55,753 nt of DNA from Bacteroidales bacterium (GTDB taxonomy: Bacteria; Bacteroidota; Bacteroidia; Bacteroidales; Muribaculaceae): the NCBI GenBank assembly GCA_015061085.1, contig SUXG01000012.1, forward strand, positions 1 through 55,753, written 5' to 3'. Both the position numbers and the translations under genes were made by a program. Shown in pieces: positions 29,085-38,322 of the stretch. The notes beneath the pieces were generated by a model. The model was not told where the DNA came from. It searched no databases and saw only the letters and a program-made list of their open reading frames with translations. Numbering within the stretch: the stretch's first letter is position 1; the number at the start of each line of letters is the position of its first letter.

Positions 29085-29345
29085 TTTTTTTGACAGCCAT
29101 TTTCAGCCACCGTTTCTGCGACTTCTGATAACTTTTTTTGCCAACAGATCTGCAACTTTTAACCGTCAATTTTTCGCTCACTATTCTGCGACCTCCATTC
29201 GTAGTTTTCGCCACCGTTTTTTGCAACTCCCAACCGTCTCTTCTGTCACTATTTATGTGGCTTTCAACCATCAATTATCGGTTGCTCTTTCTGAGGCTTA
29301 AACCATCAAATATCGCTCACAGTTTTGCTGCTTATTACAGTCATC
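29085..29345 (-). repeat. Degenerate short-repeat tract in the leader of the GT117 gene
   Basis: The stretch is built from loosely repeated units of about 20-24 bases. On the plus strand they look like GCCACCGTTTCTGCGACTTC, TTTTTGCAACTCCCAACCG and TCTGCGACCTCCATTCG, separated by T runs. A 68-codon minus-strand frame across it is very Lys-rich and reads as translated repeat, so I do not call a gene. No other feature fills the gap up to the promoter at 29609. Confidence 0.4.
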
Positions 29346-29608
29346 GCTCTTCGGACATCACTTCGTGATAGTTCCAACTTGCAAAATTACAAAAAAATCA
29401 GCAACCCCACCCAATATTTAAATCTTATTAACCTTAATCACCTCATTTCTGAAAAAGGTTGACTTCGTTTGGTGGATTTACTGATGAGTGTTTATCCTTC
29501 TTTCGGAAACTACAATGAGTGACACTCAATGTATAATTATGACGATTTTATATATTTTACAATTTGATTTTAGAAAATTTCAATTTACAACTAAAAAACC
29601 TCTCACAT

Positions 29609-29641
29609 ATTGTGTTTTTTTAATTATTTGTATTATATTTG
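29609..29641 (+). promoter_or_regulatory. Promoter of the beta-helix / BspA-like unit
   Basis: ATTG (29609-29612), a 21-base spacer, then an exact TATATTTG (29634-29641), 37 bases before the ATG at 29679. Confidence 0.6.
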
Positions 29642-29678
29642 CCAATATTTTATTGTATAACATAAAACTTTGTAATTT

Positions 29679-31433
29679 ATGAGTACCTCAAATAATCCAG
29701 AACCTCTTACAAGGATTGAAGTTCCTGCTGGTACTGAGATGTCTATGTTTAACGGGCAAAGTAACTCTATTTTTATAATAAAATACCCGTGTGTATTGAA
29801 TAATCAACTTGTGTTATATCCGAATTGTGTTTTGGACTTTCAAGGAGGTTATATCGAATCACCTAATAAAAATGGTGTAATTGTTGGTTCAAACACTCAT
29901 ATTGCGTCAAGTAAATATCAAATATTTCACGATATTACATTGTCAGGTTCATTTATAAATTACACTTTCCCTGTCGAATGGTTTGGCAAAATCGGACCAT
30001 CCCAACATGGCATTGATGACTCTATAGCAATCAACACCTCATTGCAATGCACTAAAAATGTTTTGCCACGAGTTCCAATCGAATTAGGTAGTGGCTCTTA
30101 TAATATTAGAAATTCCATAGTTCTTACTGAGTTAAATCAGTCAATTATTTGTAACGGCTGTATCAATCTCCTCAACAGGTATATTCCGGCAATTGTAATG
30201 AAACAATCAAAACAAATCGTAGATATTAATGAGATTAAATGCCTTGATAATTTTCTTTGGACTAATTTTAAAGACGAAGAAGAAGTAGAGGAAGAAGGAG
30301 AAGAAAAGGTAAACACTACAGGCATTCTCATGAGTGGCAATGTCCATAATTCCATCGTAAACGTCAATAAACTCACCGGGTTAACCGTTGGCTTTGAATT
30401 ATCTCCATCTTTAGATAATGGGAATATTGTTGGTTGTCAGTATAATAAAATTAGTTGGCTAATGTGTCAATGCTTGGTAGGTATTAAGATAACAATAGAC
30501 AATACAGAAGTCCTTTCTGAAGGTAACGAAAGTGAAGAAGGTGAAGAAAGAAAATGCCTTTGGGTAAACGAGAATCAATTCTTCGGTGGTAGATTATTAT
30601 GTAAATACGGAATTGATATCTGTGGCTATGAGCAAAATCCTAATCATGTAAATGGAAACGTCTTTAATTGTATTGGGCTGGAAGGAGAGAGACTTACAGA
30701 TGGTGATTTATTAATGAAAATACCAATAAAAATATCAAATGCGCGACTGAATGAGTTTCACGATCTTCGCATCAGCGAGTCTGTAGTTCAAACCCCAGTT
30801 GAAGACGAAGAAGGCAATCCTATCGGTTTTGAATCGACATATATTGATTTAAAAAATTGTGAATTTATGAATTTTAGTATCAAGAGTTTGGTGCCGTTTA
30901 ATTTTATAAAGTCTGAAAATTGCAGGTCGATAACAATTAATGGGGCTATTACAGATATCGGCATGGGCTCATTATCAAAAGGAAGAACTAAAATTGTTAT
31001 TGACAAATCATATCCTGTTACCGCATTTCAAAACGATAAGAAGTCTTATCAATTCTCGTTATCTGAACTTGTGCCTCAAAACTATTGTAAATACATGAGT
31101 TTTGATTCTAATCGTTTGATTTCATTCGATGAATTATTTGTAAAAGACTCATCAGGACAATTGATAATGTCAAACACTTGTAGAATTTATCGTTTTAATA
31201 GCGAAAATCTGGAGCAAAACAGATTGGCAATTTATTTTGAAAACAGTTGTTACAAAATTCATCCTGAAATGATTATTTATTTCAGAGGTGAAGGCACAGG
31301 AGATAAGTCAATAGAATTTAGAAATACTATGCTATCCTCTCCTATTTCTACTATAACAAAATATGGAACTTATAAGATAACATTTGATAGAGATGATAAC
31401 ATCTTTGTCATTCCATTAGCATATTTCGAATAA
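29679..31433 (+). CDS. Right-handed beta-helix protein, tailspike/pectate-lyase-like
   Basis: A 584-residue protein with no signal peptide. The N-terminal part (LYPNCVLDFQGGYI, then IFHDITLSGSFI) and the motif VEWFGKIGPSQHGIDDSIAI (about residues 104-123) match pectate-lyase-superfamily beta-helices. That motif is the usual WFGAxGDGxxDDTxAI turn, here with GPSQHGIDDS. Such proteins are frequent in Bacteroides phages, tail fibres and glycan-degrading systems. Two Glu-rich inserts (DEEEVEEEGEEK near residue 205 and GNESEEGEER near 285) are odd and could be acidic loops. The BspA-like gene follows 21 bases later in the same unit. Base composition is AT-richer than the adjoining housekeeping genes, consistent with transfer. 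Confidence 0.7.
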   Translation: MSTSNNPEPLTRIEVPAGTEMSMFNGQSNSIFIIKYPCVLNNQLVLYPNCVLDFQGGYIESPNKNGVIVGSNTHIASSKYQIFHDITLSGSFINYTFPVEWFGKIGPSQHGIDDSIAINTSLQCTKNVLPRVPIELGSGSYNIRNSIVLTELNQSIICNGCINLLNRYIPAIVMKQSKQIVDINEIKCLDNFLWTNFKDEEEVEEEGEEKVNTTGILMSGNVHNSIVNVNKLTGLTVGFELSPSLDNGNIVGCQYNKISWLMCQCLVGIKITIDNTEVLSEGNESEEGEERKCLWVNENQFFGGRLLCKYGIDICGYEQNPNHVNGNVFNCIGLEGERLTDGDLLMKIPIKISNARLNEFHDLRISESVVQTPVEDEEGNPIGFESTYIDLKNCEFMNFSIKSLVPFNFIKSENCRSITINGAITDIGMGSLSKGRTKIVIDKSYPVTAFQNDKKSYQFSLSELVPQNYCKYMSFDSNRLISFDELFVKDSSGQLIMSNTCRIYRFNSENLEQNRLAIYFENSCYKIHPEMIIYFRGEGTGDKSIEFRNTMLSSPISTITKYGTYKITFDRDDNIFVIPLAYFE

Positions 31434-31454
31434 TAACTCCAAAATTTTTAAAAT

Positions 31455-33353
31455 ATGAAAACAATACGTATTTTAATGATGATGATTTGTGCAATCTTCG
31501 GATTTGAAGTCTATGGATATGTTCCAGATGATAATGAAGAATATGAAGCATTTGAAGTTGACGGCATATTATACAGATATGCATACGATGAGTGGGACAA
31601 TTTAGACACAGACTATGTGATTGTTTGTCCCGCTGAGTCGAATCGTTCTTTTTATAGTGGTACAATTGAAATACCTAAAACTATCGAATATCAGGGTGTC
31701 ACATCCACAGTAAAAGCGATTGATCCAACGACTTTTGAGAATTGCACGCTTGACAAAGTGATTTTACCCGCTACATTAGAAAGTGTAAGTGGATTTTATT
31801 ACGCATCAGTAAACGAAGTCGTTATCCCGGAAGGAATTAAACTGATTGATCATAGTGCATTTAAATACTGTAAGAAATTAAAAACCGTGCAACTTCCATC
31901 TTCGATTGAATGTATAGATATTAGTGCTTTTGCCGATAGTGAAATAGAATATCTGATAATCCCTGAGGGTGTTGCTCATATTAATGGGTATGCATTTAGA
32001 GGATGTAAAAATTTAAAAACGCTAAATTTACCTTCTTCGATTACGTTTATTGGTAGAGAAGCTTTTACTAATAGTGGTATTGAAGAAATCACCATACCGG
32101 AAGGAATAAAATCAATTCATGAAAGTACATTTGAAGGTTGCAAGCAATTGAAAACCATGCATCTTCCTTCTTCAGTTATTGAAATAGGAGAAAAAGCTTT
32201 TTATTATAGTGGAATTGAAGAAATAAATTTTGAAAACATCAGATATATAGATGAATACGCATTTGCAGGCACTAATATTAAATCTGCGAATTTAAAGAAT
32301 CTCAACTTAAGTTTGATTAATTTATATGAAAAAGAATTATCGGAAGGAATATTCTCAAGTTGCAAGTATTTGGAATCTGTAATTTTGCCGAATTCGATAA
32401 AAAAAATTGGCGATTATGCATTTAAAGAGTGTAAAAACCTCAAGCAAATCAGTTTGCCTGGGTCATTAGAAACTATAGACGAAGGAGCTTTTAAAGAATC
32501 TGGGTTAATAGAAATTGAATTACCTGAATCAGTGATTAATATCGATATGTATGCATTTAAATCATGCGAAAATTTGGTTAAGGTCGATATGTCAAAAGTG
32601 GAGAAATTGTCATACATCAAAGATCAGGCGTTTTATGAATGTAAGAATCTTAAAGAGATATTATTTCCAAAAAAGATTTCACATATTATGTTTAAAGTGT
32701 TTGATTATTGTGAATCTCTTGAGACATTGGATTTTCCGTCAAATGTATTCTTTTTTGGTGATGATTTTCAAGGCAACCCACGTCCTCCAATCACTTATCT
32801 CACGGGATTAAAAACTATTACTTTGCCTGTTCTATGCTTTGTGGGAACAGATAAATTTCCATATGATGAAAGACCAAACCCCAGTCCTTATTTTATCGCA
32901 GATTTCAAGAACTCAAAAAATCTTACGACTATTATATCCAAAATTTTAGACCCAACAGATATTCAGTTGAGACGTACAAAATTCAATTCAGAGACCTACG
33001 AAAAAGCAACACTGAGAGTACCGGTCGGAACTGCTGATTTGTATCGCCAATGTGAAGGTTGGAAGGAGTTTAAAAATATTGTTGAGGATCCTACAATCAT
33101 AGGAATGTTGACCGGAATAAATAAAGTGATTAAAAACAACAATTCTTTGAATGCATATTACCACAACGGGCAGATACGATTTGAGTCAAACGCTTGTGCG
33201 AAAGTAGAAGTTTATGATTTGGCAGGAAAATTAGTAATGCAAATCATTTCGGATAACGGTGTGGTAGATGCGTCAGATTTGGAGGCGGGTATATATGTGG
33301 CAAGAATCGTTTCATCGTCAGATGTCGCAACACTAAAATTTCATACTCGCTGA
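31455..33353 (+). CDS. BspA-like leucine-rich-repeat surface protein with Por-type tail
   Basis: A 632-residue exported protein. The signal peptide is about residues 1-21 (MKTIRILMMMICAIFGFEVYG). From about 60 to 520 are LRR_5/BspA-type repeats of roughly 23 residues with the pattern IxxxAFxxCxxLKxxxLPSSI (for example IDHSAFKYCKKLKTVQLPSS, repeated about ten times). The last 70 residues (KVEVYDLAGKLVMQII through DASDLEAGIYVARIV) match the C-terminal type A sorting domain used by type IX secretion. This suggests it is moved to the cell surface for host or particle adhesion. It is co-transcribed with the beta-helix gene. Confidence 0.85.
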   Translation: MKTIRILMMMICAIFGFEVYGYVPDDNEEYEAFEVDGILYRYAYDEWDNLDTDYVIVCPAESNRSFYSGTIEIPKTIEYQGVTSTVKAIDPTTFENCTLDKVILPATLESVSGFYYASVNEVVIPEGIKLIDHSAFKYCKKLKTVQLPSSIECIDISAFADSEIEYLIIPEGVAHINGYAFRGCKNLKTLNLPSSITFIGREAFTNSGIEEITIPEGIKSIHESTFEGCKQLKTMHLPSSVIEIGEKAFYYSGIEEINFENIRYIDEYAFAGTNIKSANLKNLNLSLINLYEKELSEGIFSSCKYLESVILPNSIKKIGDYAFKECKNLKQISLPGSLETIDEGAFKESGLIEIELPESVINIDMYAFKSCENLVKVDMSKVEKLSYIKDQAFYECKNLKEILFPKKISHIMFKVFDYCESLETLDFPSNVFFFGDDFQGNPRPPITYLTGLKTITLPVLCFVGTDKFPYDERPNPSPYFIADFKNSKNLTTIISKILDPTDIQLRRTKFNSETYEKATLRVPVGTADLYRQCEGWKEFKNIVEDPTIIGMLTGINKVIKNNNSLNAYYHNGQIRFESNACAKVEVYDLAGKLVMQIISDNGVVDASDLEAGIYVARIVSSSDVATLKFHTR

Positions 33354-33394
33354 GATAAAAACTGATTTTGCGATAACATTTTTGAAGCAAGCAA

Positions 33395-33435
33395 AATAGG
33401 CTGCGAGTTGGAAAATTCTGATGTCGCAGCCTATT
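33395..33435. terminator. Hairpin between the convergent BspA-like and miaB genes
   Basis: AATAGGCTGCGA (33395-33406) pairs exactly with TCGCAGCCTATT (33424-33435). On the minus strand a short T run follows (ATTTTG), so it best fits a miaB terminator. Confidence 0.65.
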
Positions 33436-33519
33436 ATGTAATAGATTGGTTAAAACTTCTTACGAGTCTCCTACCTGTCTATCCGAAAGGGAGCTTGACA
33501 TGAGGATTTATGGTCGGGG

Positions 33520-34890
33520 TTATTCGACGATTTCGCCAAGGAGGGTGGCTGATGATGCCGAGTTGATTTTGACTTTGACAAATTCGCCCGGACGATGGTC
33601 TCCACGCTTGAAGACTGCCACTTTGTTTTGCGATGTACGACCAAACAGGTCTTCTTTCGAACGCTTCGATACGCCCTCGATGAGCACTTCAAATGTCTTG
33701 CCGATGTCGTTCTGATTGCTCCGGTTAGACAACTCGTTTTGAAGGTCGATCATACGATTAAGTCGCTCAATCTTCACCTCTTCCGACACGTTATCAGGCA
33801 GATGCTTTGAAGCGTAAGTACCCGGTCGCTCTGAGTATTTGAACATGAATGATGAGTCGAAGCCCACTTCGCGCATGAGGTCGAGAGTGAGTTGGAAATC
33901 CTCTTCGCTTTCGTCGTGGAAGCCGGTGAACATATCGGTAGAGATACCACAATCAGGGATTATGCGACGGATAGCTGCAATGCGGTCGAGATACCATTCG
34001 CGAGTGTAGCGGCGGTTCATAGCCTTAAGCACGCTGTTGCTACCACTTTGCACCGGCAAGTGGATATGCTTAGCAATGTTAGGGTACTTCGCCATCATCT
34101 CGATAGTGGCATCGCTCATATCCTTAGGGTGAGATGTGGTGTAGCGTATGCGCATATCCGGAGCTGCAGTAGCCACCAACTCAAGAAGTGCAGTGAAATC
34201 CGTCACCTCTCCATCGGCATCTTCGTAGCGATAACTATTCACATTCTGTCCGAGCAGAATCACTTCTTTAAATCCACGAGCGCGAAGGTCGGCAAGCTCG
34301 TTGAGAATACTTTGCGGCTCACGACTGCGTTCACGACCGCGAGTGTATGGCACAATGCAGTAAGAGCAGAAATTATTACAACCTCGCATGATAGAGATAT
34401 ATCCGCTGATGTTTGCCGTACCTATACGTTTAGGGATAATATCGCGATAAGTCTCAGTCGTTGAAAGCTCGATATTAATCGCCTTATGACCATTTTCGGC
34501 AGCAGCCACCAGATTAGGTATATCCAAATACGAATCCGGACCGGCAACAATGTCAACGCCATAATCGTTGATCAAATGCTCCTTAAGACGTTCTGCCATG
34601 CAACCGATGACACCGATGATGATTTGACGTCCCAACTTGCGACGCAACGCATTCCAATAAGAGATACGCCCGTAGATTTTTTGCTCGGCATTGTCGCGAA
34701 TAGAACATGTGTTTAACAACACCGCAGACGCCATCTCATCATCTTCGGTCAAAGAATAGCCTGCCATCTCCATCATCGTAGCGACAACTTCAGAATCTGC
34801 AACATTCATCTGGCAACCATAAGTCTCAATACGCACTTTTTTATCAATTGCGCCGTTTTTATCGTCTTTAGGTAAAAAAATTGTCTTCAT
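33520..34890 (-). CDS. miaB: tRNA-2-methylthio-N6-dimethylallyladenosine synthase
   Basis: A 456-residue radical SAM methylthiotransferase that adds the 2-methylthio group to i6A37 of tRNA. The UPF0004 domain starts at VRIETYGCQMNVADSE. The radical SAM cluster is MRGCNNFCSYCIVPYTRG (CxxxCxxC) and a C-terminal TRAM domain is present (ending LLGEIVE). I set the start at the ATG at 34890. The longer in-frame ATG at 34938 lies upstream of the minus-strand -7 box (34927-34934) and its first 16 residues are not family-like. It is divergent from the CoA-transferase gene with interleaved promoters. It probably stands alone. Confidence 0.95.
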   Translation of the reverse strand: MKTIFLPKDDKNGAIDKKVRIETYGCQMNVADSEVVATMMEMAGYSLTEDDEMASAVLLNTCSIRDNAEQKIYGRISYWNALRRKLGRQIIIGVIGCMAERLKEHLINDYGVDIVAGPDSYLDIPNLVAAAENGHKAINIELSTTETYRDIIPKRIGTANISGYISIMRGCNNFCSYCIVPYTRGRERSREPQSILNELADLRARGFKEVILLGQNVNSYRYEDADGEVTDFTALLELVATAAPDMRIRYTTSHPKDMSDATIEMMAKYPNIAKHIHLPVQSGSNSVLKAMNRRYTREWYLDRIAAIRRIIPDCGISTDMFTGFHDESEEDFQLTLDLMREVGFDSSFMFKYSERPGTYASKHLPDNVSEEVKIERLNRMIDLQNELSNRSNQNDIGKTFEVLIEGVSKRSKEDLFGRTSQNKVAVFKRGDHRPGEFVKVKINSASSATLLGEIVE

Positions 34891-34891
34891 T

Positions 34892-34924
34892 TTTAGTCTA
34901 TATCGAATTAAATAATTAATTTTG
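34892..34924 (+). promoter_or_regulatory. Promoter of the CoA-transferase gene
   Basis: TTTA (34892-34895, one mismatch), a 21-base spacer, then an exact TAATTTTG (34917-34924), 34 bases before the ATG at 34958. Confidence 0.65.
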
Positions 34925-34926
34925 TG

Positions 34927-34958
34927 CAAATTTACCATTAAAATCTAAACGTTACAAA
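34927..34958 (-). promoter_or_regulatory. miaB promoter, overlapping the divergent start codon
   Basis: Minus strand: TTTG (34958-34955), a 20-base spacer, then TAAATTTG (34934-34927). Both boxes are exact. The first base of the -33 box is the A of the divergent gene's ATG, and the two -7 boxes are three bases apart (34924 and 34927). Confidence 0.8.
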
Positions 34959-36454
34959 TGAGTATCCCATTTATTTCAGCTGAAGAAGCTGCGAGTATCA
35001 TTCAAAATGGAGACAATCTTGGTTTTTCAGGCTTCACAGCATCAGGAACACCTAAAGTTGTAACTGTTGCTTTGGCAGAACGTGCTAAAGAACTCCACGC
35101 GAAAGGAGAACCTTTCAAAGTAAACCTTTACACAGGTGCTAGTACTAATGACCATGTCGATGGTGAATTGGCTCGCGCTGAAGCTGTCGGTGTTCGTACC
35201 CCTTATCAAGGACACCCTGACGCTCGCAAACTTGCCAACGCTCAAAAGATGAACTATTTTGACGCTCACCTATCTCATGTATCTCAAGACCTTCGCTACG
35301 GTTTCTACGGCGACATCGACGTCGCTGTTATCGAAGCTACAGAAATGAGTCCGAGTGGAGAGATAATTCTCGGTGCAGGTATGGGTATGACTCCTACCAT
35401 TGCTCAAATGGCTAAGAAGATCATCATCGAATACTCTTCTTACTATCGCACATCATTCCGTGGATTCCACGACAACTATGTGTTGGCTGATCCTCCACAT
35501 CGTCGCGAAATACCTATCTACAAGCCAAACGATCGCATCGGTAGCACAGTTCTCAAAATAGATCCGAAAAAAATCATCGGTGTTGTGCCTTCTAACGCTT
35601 CTGAAAGCATCAAGCCTTTCACTGCTCCTGATGAAGTGACTCAAAAAATCGGTGACAATGTCTGCAAATTCCTTGCTGAGCAACTTCGCCTCGGCAAAAT
35701 CCCTAAAGAATTCCTCCCTGTACAATCAGGCGTAGGAAATGTTGCTAACGCAGTGCTTTACGGCTTGGGTGAAAATCCTGAAATCCCAGAATTCGTGATG
35801 TACACAGAAGTTATCCAAGACGCTGTAATGGACCTCATGAAGCAAGGCAAATGTAAATTCGCTTCTACATGCGCGCTCACTTTCAGCGACGAAGCTATGC
35901 TCGACTTCATGGACAACATCGACTTCTTCCGCGACAAAATCCTTATGCGTCCGGGCGAAATCTCTAACCACCCTGAAGTAGTGCGTCGTCTCGGCCTTAT
36001 CGCCATGAACACTGCTCTCGAAGCCGACATCTTCGGTAACGTCAACTCTACTCACGTTCTCGGCAGCAAGATGATGAACGGTATCGGTGGTTCTGCCGAC
36101 TTCAGCCGCAACGCCTACCTTTCTATCTTCTCTTGCCCTTCAATCCAAAAAGAAGGCAAAATCTCAACTATCGTTCCTATGGTATCTCACGTTGACCACA
36201 GCGAACACTCAGTTAAGATCCTCGTTACAGAACAAGGTGTTGCCGACCTTCGCGGTAAAGACCCACGTCAACGCGCAGAATGTATCATCGAAAACTGCGT
36301 TCACCCTCTTTACAAAGAGCTCATGTGGGACTACCTCAAGCTTGCTAAGGGCATCGGTCACACTCCTCACACACTCAAAGCTGCATTCGCACTTCACCAA
36401 GCATTCCAAGAAACAGGTGATATGCTTCAAACAGACTTTGCTAAATACGTATAA
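34958..36454 (+). CDS. Acetyl-CoA hydrolase/transferase (succinate CoA-transferase type)
   Basis: A 498-residue enzyme of the acetyl-CoA hydrolase/transferase family (Cat1/ScpC/AarC-like), which moves CoA between carboxylates such as succinate, acetate and propionate. Family markers are FSGFTASGTPKVV, LGAGMGMTPTIAQMAKK, LPVQSGVGNVANAVLYGLG and YTEVIQDAVMDLM, where the Glu is the candidate CoA-linking residue. NSTHVLGSKMMNGIGGS near the end is also diagnostic. Its length is typical. In succinate/propionate-forming Bacteroidales it probably recycles CoA in the succinate pathway. The coding sequence is rich in strongly preferred codons, like gapA, suggesting high expression. Confidence 0.92.
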   Translation: MSIPFISAEEAASIIQNGDNLGFSGFTASGTPKVVTVALAERAKELHAKGEPFKVNLYTGASTNDHVDGELARAEAVGVRTPYQGHPDARKLANAQKMNYFDAHLSHVSQDLRYGFYGDIDVAVIEATEMSPSGEIILGAGMGMTPTIAQMAKKIIIEYSSYYRTSFRGFHDNYVLADPPHRREIPIYKPNDRIGSTVLKIDPKKIIGVVPSNASESIKPFTAPDEVTQKIGDNVCKFLAEQLRLGKIPKEFLPVQSGVGNVANAVLYGLGENPEIPEFVMYTEVIQDAVMDLMKQGKCKFASTCALTFSDEAMLDFMDNIDFFRDKILMRPGEISNHPEVVRRLGLIAMNTALEADIFGNVNSTHVLGSKMMNGIGGSADFSRNAYLSIFSCPSIQKEGKISTIVPMVSHVDHSEHSVKILVTEQGVADLRGKDPRQRAECIIENCVHPLYKELMWDYLKLAKGIGHTPHTLKAAFALHQAFQETGDMLQTDFAKYV

Positions 36455-36530
36455 TGCCGACATCGGTCAGCATTCACAAAAACGCATTATATATAGTAAA
36501 ACATATATATTAGCTAATTCAATAAACCTT

Positions 36531-36562
36531 AAAATGGCGAGAGCGACGCTCCCGCCATTTTT
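36531..36562 (+). terminator. Terminator of the CoA-transferase gene
   Basis: AAAATGGCG with GAGC (36531-36544) pairs with GCTC and CGCCATTTTT (from 36548), with single mismatched bases, followed by a T run. It also marks the left edge of the accessory island that starts at 36583. Confidence 0.85.
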
Positions 36563-36582
36563 CGTATCATATAAAATTAACG

Positions 36583-37776
36583 TTACCAACGTTTTCCCGC
36601 AATCACACGTCCATCATATAGGATACATACATAATAATAATCATTATTATCTAGCCTACGATTAAAATATAGATATTTGTATCCGGTCCCTTTGTTAAAA
36701 GTAAGTTTGTGGGAATTTGAGATTACCTCTGAATGATATGTGTTAGTCGCAACTAATGTGATTTCAATCTCCTTTTCTTCATTTGCATAGTAATCAAAAC
36801 TTACTTTATCAGATGATATGCTCAAATTTGAAACTATAAAAGGATATATACTGAAAGCTCTATTCGCTTGCTCTTCAAATCTATCTCGTTCTTCTTCAAG
36901 TCTTTCACATTTTCTTTCTTTATCCGAAATTGTGCTTTTTAATAATGCTATTGTATCATTCTTTTGATTTATCTTAATGTTTTTCTGAGATATTTCATTA
37001 TTTGCATTATCTAAGCTAGTTTGAGTGAAACTTAAATTGTAGTTTAAATAATATATGCCAATAGCACATGCAATGATTGCAACAATAAGCATTGCCACAT
37101 ATTTGTATTGCTTCTTCTTGGCATTAACTTCTTCAATCTGCTTTTTAAGTTGATTATTTTGTTCTATTAATTGTTCATTTTTCGCATTTACAACTGCCAC
37201 TACGTTACTCATACGTTTCATCTCTACAGAATCATAATCTTCATCTTTATAGATGTAAGTATATCCGTAGGTATAAGTAGCTTTTACAATTGTCGAAATA
37301 TCATCTTCTATACTATATGATTGTTGAGAATCTTTAGATATTGAATACTCTATTGGAGGGAGAGACCTGGCGCCGGAATATAGTTTATCAAGTTTGTACT
37401 TTATGTGATTAAAAACATCATTAATATCCTCAGTTTTTGTATTAAAATTTGTCAGCGAACTATCATAATTACCTTTGTCCGTCATAAAAACGACAGAACC
37501 TTTCTCAACAAATCTCTCAAATACATTTTCAAATAATTTGAATAGCTCAGATATTTTTTCAGTATATCTATCATTCCAGAGGCAACATATTCCTATATAT
37601 TTATTCCCCTCTAATTTTCTGATGTATGAGTAATACATCAAATTATTACTTCTATGGGTAATTATCTGAGTCGGGGCCTTAGCGTTGCTGATGAGTTTAT
37701 CCAAAACGTCAGATGTAAAATCAAATGGGTATTGTGAATACCCATTTGATAATTTGCCAAAGAAATATAGTGTCAT
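36583..37776 (-). CDS. GTPase-cassette protein: N-terminal domain, coiled coil, one span
   Basis: A 397-residue protein of unknown family. The N terminus (LYFFGKLSNGYSQYPFDFT) resembles that of the 497-residue cassette protein (VYFHGRPAGQDFWPAENQI): both open with hydrophobic-Y-F-x-G, then have ...Y(Y/T)Y(I/L)R/HR... near residues 50-60. A coiled coil of about residues 190-225 precedes a membrane span (YVAMLIVAIIACAIGIYYL, about 227-245), and a second coiled coil is at about 255-305. The last 85 residues are beta-rich. It is last in a five-gene minus-strand unit, 4 bases after the lipoprotein gene. Confidence 0.7.
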   Translation of the reverse strand: MTLYFFGKLSNGYSQYPFDFTSDVLDKLISNAKAPTQIITHRSNNLMYYSYIRKLEGNKYIGICCLWNDRYTEKISELFKLFENVFERFVEKGSVVFMTDKGNYDSSLTNFNTKTEDINDVFNHIKYKLDKLYSGARSLPPIEYSISKDSQQSYSIEDDISTIVKATYTYGYTYIYKDEDYDSVEMKRMSNVVAVVNAKNEQLIEQNNQLKKQIEEVNAKKKQYKYVAMLIVAIIACAIGIYYLNYNLSFTQTSLDNANNEISQKNIKINQKNDTIALLKSTISDKERKCERLEEERDRFEEQANRAFSIYPFIVSNLSISSDKVSFDYYANEEKEIEITLVATNTYHSEVISNSHKLTFNKGTGYKYLYFNRRLDNNDYYYVCILYDGRVIAGKRW

Positions 37777-37780
37777 GATT

Positions 37781-38299
37781 TTATTTTAACGTGAAGTTAA
37801 TTGTTTCATTAATATTGTCCACTTCGACGGAAGCGACTTGGTCAAAAACGGCATTACCGAGCAGTACAGGTGCTTCTTGGTTTAAAGAAACAGTTGTTTC
37901 GATATTAAACAATTTAAACCCATCTTTACCACCTATTTCAATTTCTCTAATTTGATATACTGCATTTGGGACAATACTGCCATCTGCCACTTGTGATCCG
38001 GAGAAACCGACTATATCATTTTCATTAAACTTCCCATTTTTTAGCAATGTTTGCAATTCGTGCAAAGACATGTGCATTCCGGAGCATCCCGGGTCATAAA
38101 TAGCATCCATTGAGACACCATTAACTTTAATTGGAATTGTTTTCACACCTCCTAATTCAGAATATTCTATTCTTACTACATTTTCATTCTTTGTCCCTTT
38201 GAGATTTACAGGAGTATTTTTTTGTCCATTTGTGCAAGCATTCAAAAAAATCAATGCACAAATGGCACCTAAAATTAAAATATATTTTTTCGCCCTCAT
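37781..38299 (-). CDS. Retropepsin-like aspartic-protease-fold lipoprotein
   Basis: A 172-residue lipoprotein. The lipobox is LNACTNGQ, with the acylated Cys near residue 22. The mature part resembles retropepsin-like clan AA aspartic proteases. The active-site loop is YDPGCSGMHMS (about residues 68-78) where a typical member has DTGAS, then ADGSIVPNAVYQIREIEIGG and PVLLGNAVFD. The Asp is present, but Pro replaces the usual Thr/Ser, so activity is uncertain. As a monomer it would form half of a retropepsin dimer. It lies between the two single-span proteins of the GTPase cassette, with a 4-base gap after it, and may act in the periplasm or inner leaflet of the outer membrane. Confidence 0.75.
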   Translation of the reverse strand: MRAKKYILILGAICALIFLNACTNGQKNTPVNLKGTKNENVVRIEYSELGGVKTIPIKVNGVSMDAIYDPGCSGMHMSLHELQTLLKNGKFNENDIVGFSGSQVADGSIVPNAVYQIREIEIGGKDGFKLFNIETTVSLNQEAPVLLGNAVFDQVASVEVDNINETINFTLK

Positions 38300-38322
38300 G
38301 ATTCTCTATTTTATTATTTTAA

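Noticed and set aside
29068..29274. Lys-rich 68-codon minus-strand frame before the GT117 gene
   Set aside because: It lies in the degenerate repeat tract, has no promoter or family match, and reads like translated repeat.
29480..29530. Hammerhead-like core (CTGATGAG ... GGAAAC)
   Set aside because: The bases between CTGATGA and GAAA do not form stem II, so the core cannot fold. Only a simple TGAGTGT/ACACTCA hairpin (29485-29528) is present.
34891..34938. Longer N terminus for MiaB (ATG at 34938)
   Set aside because: It starts upstream of the minus-strand -7 box and the added residues are not family-like.
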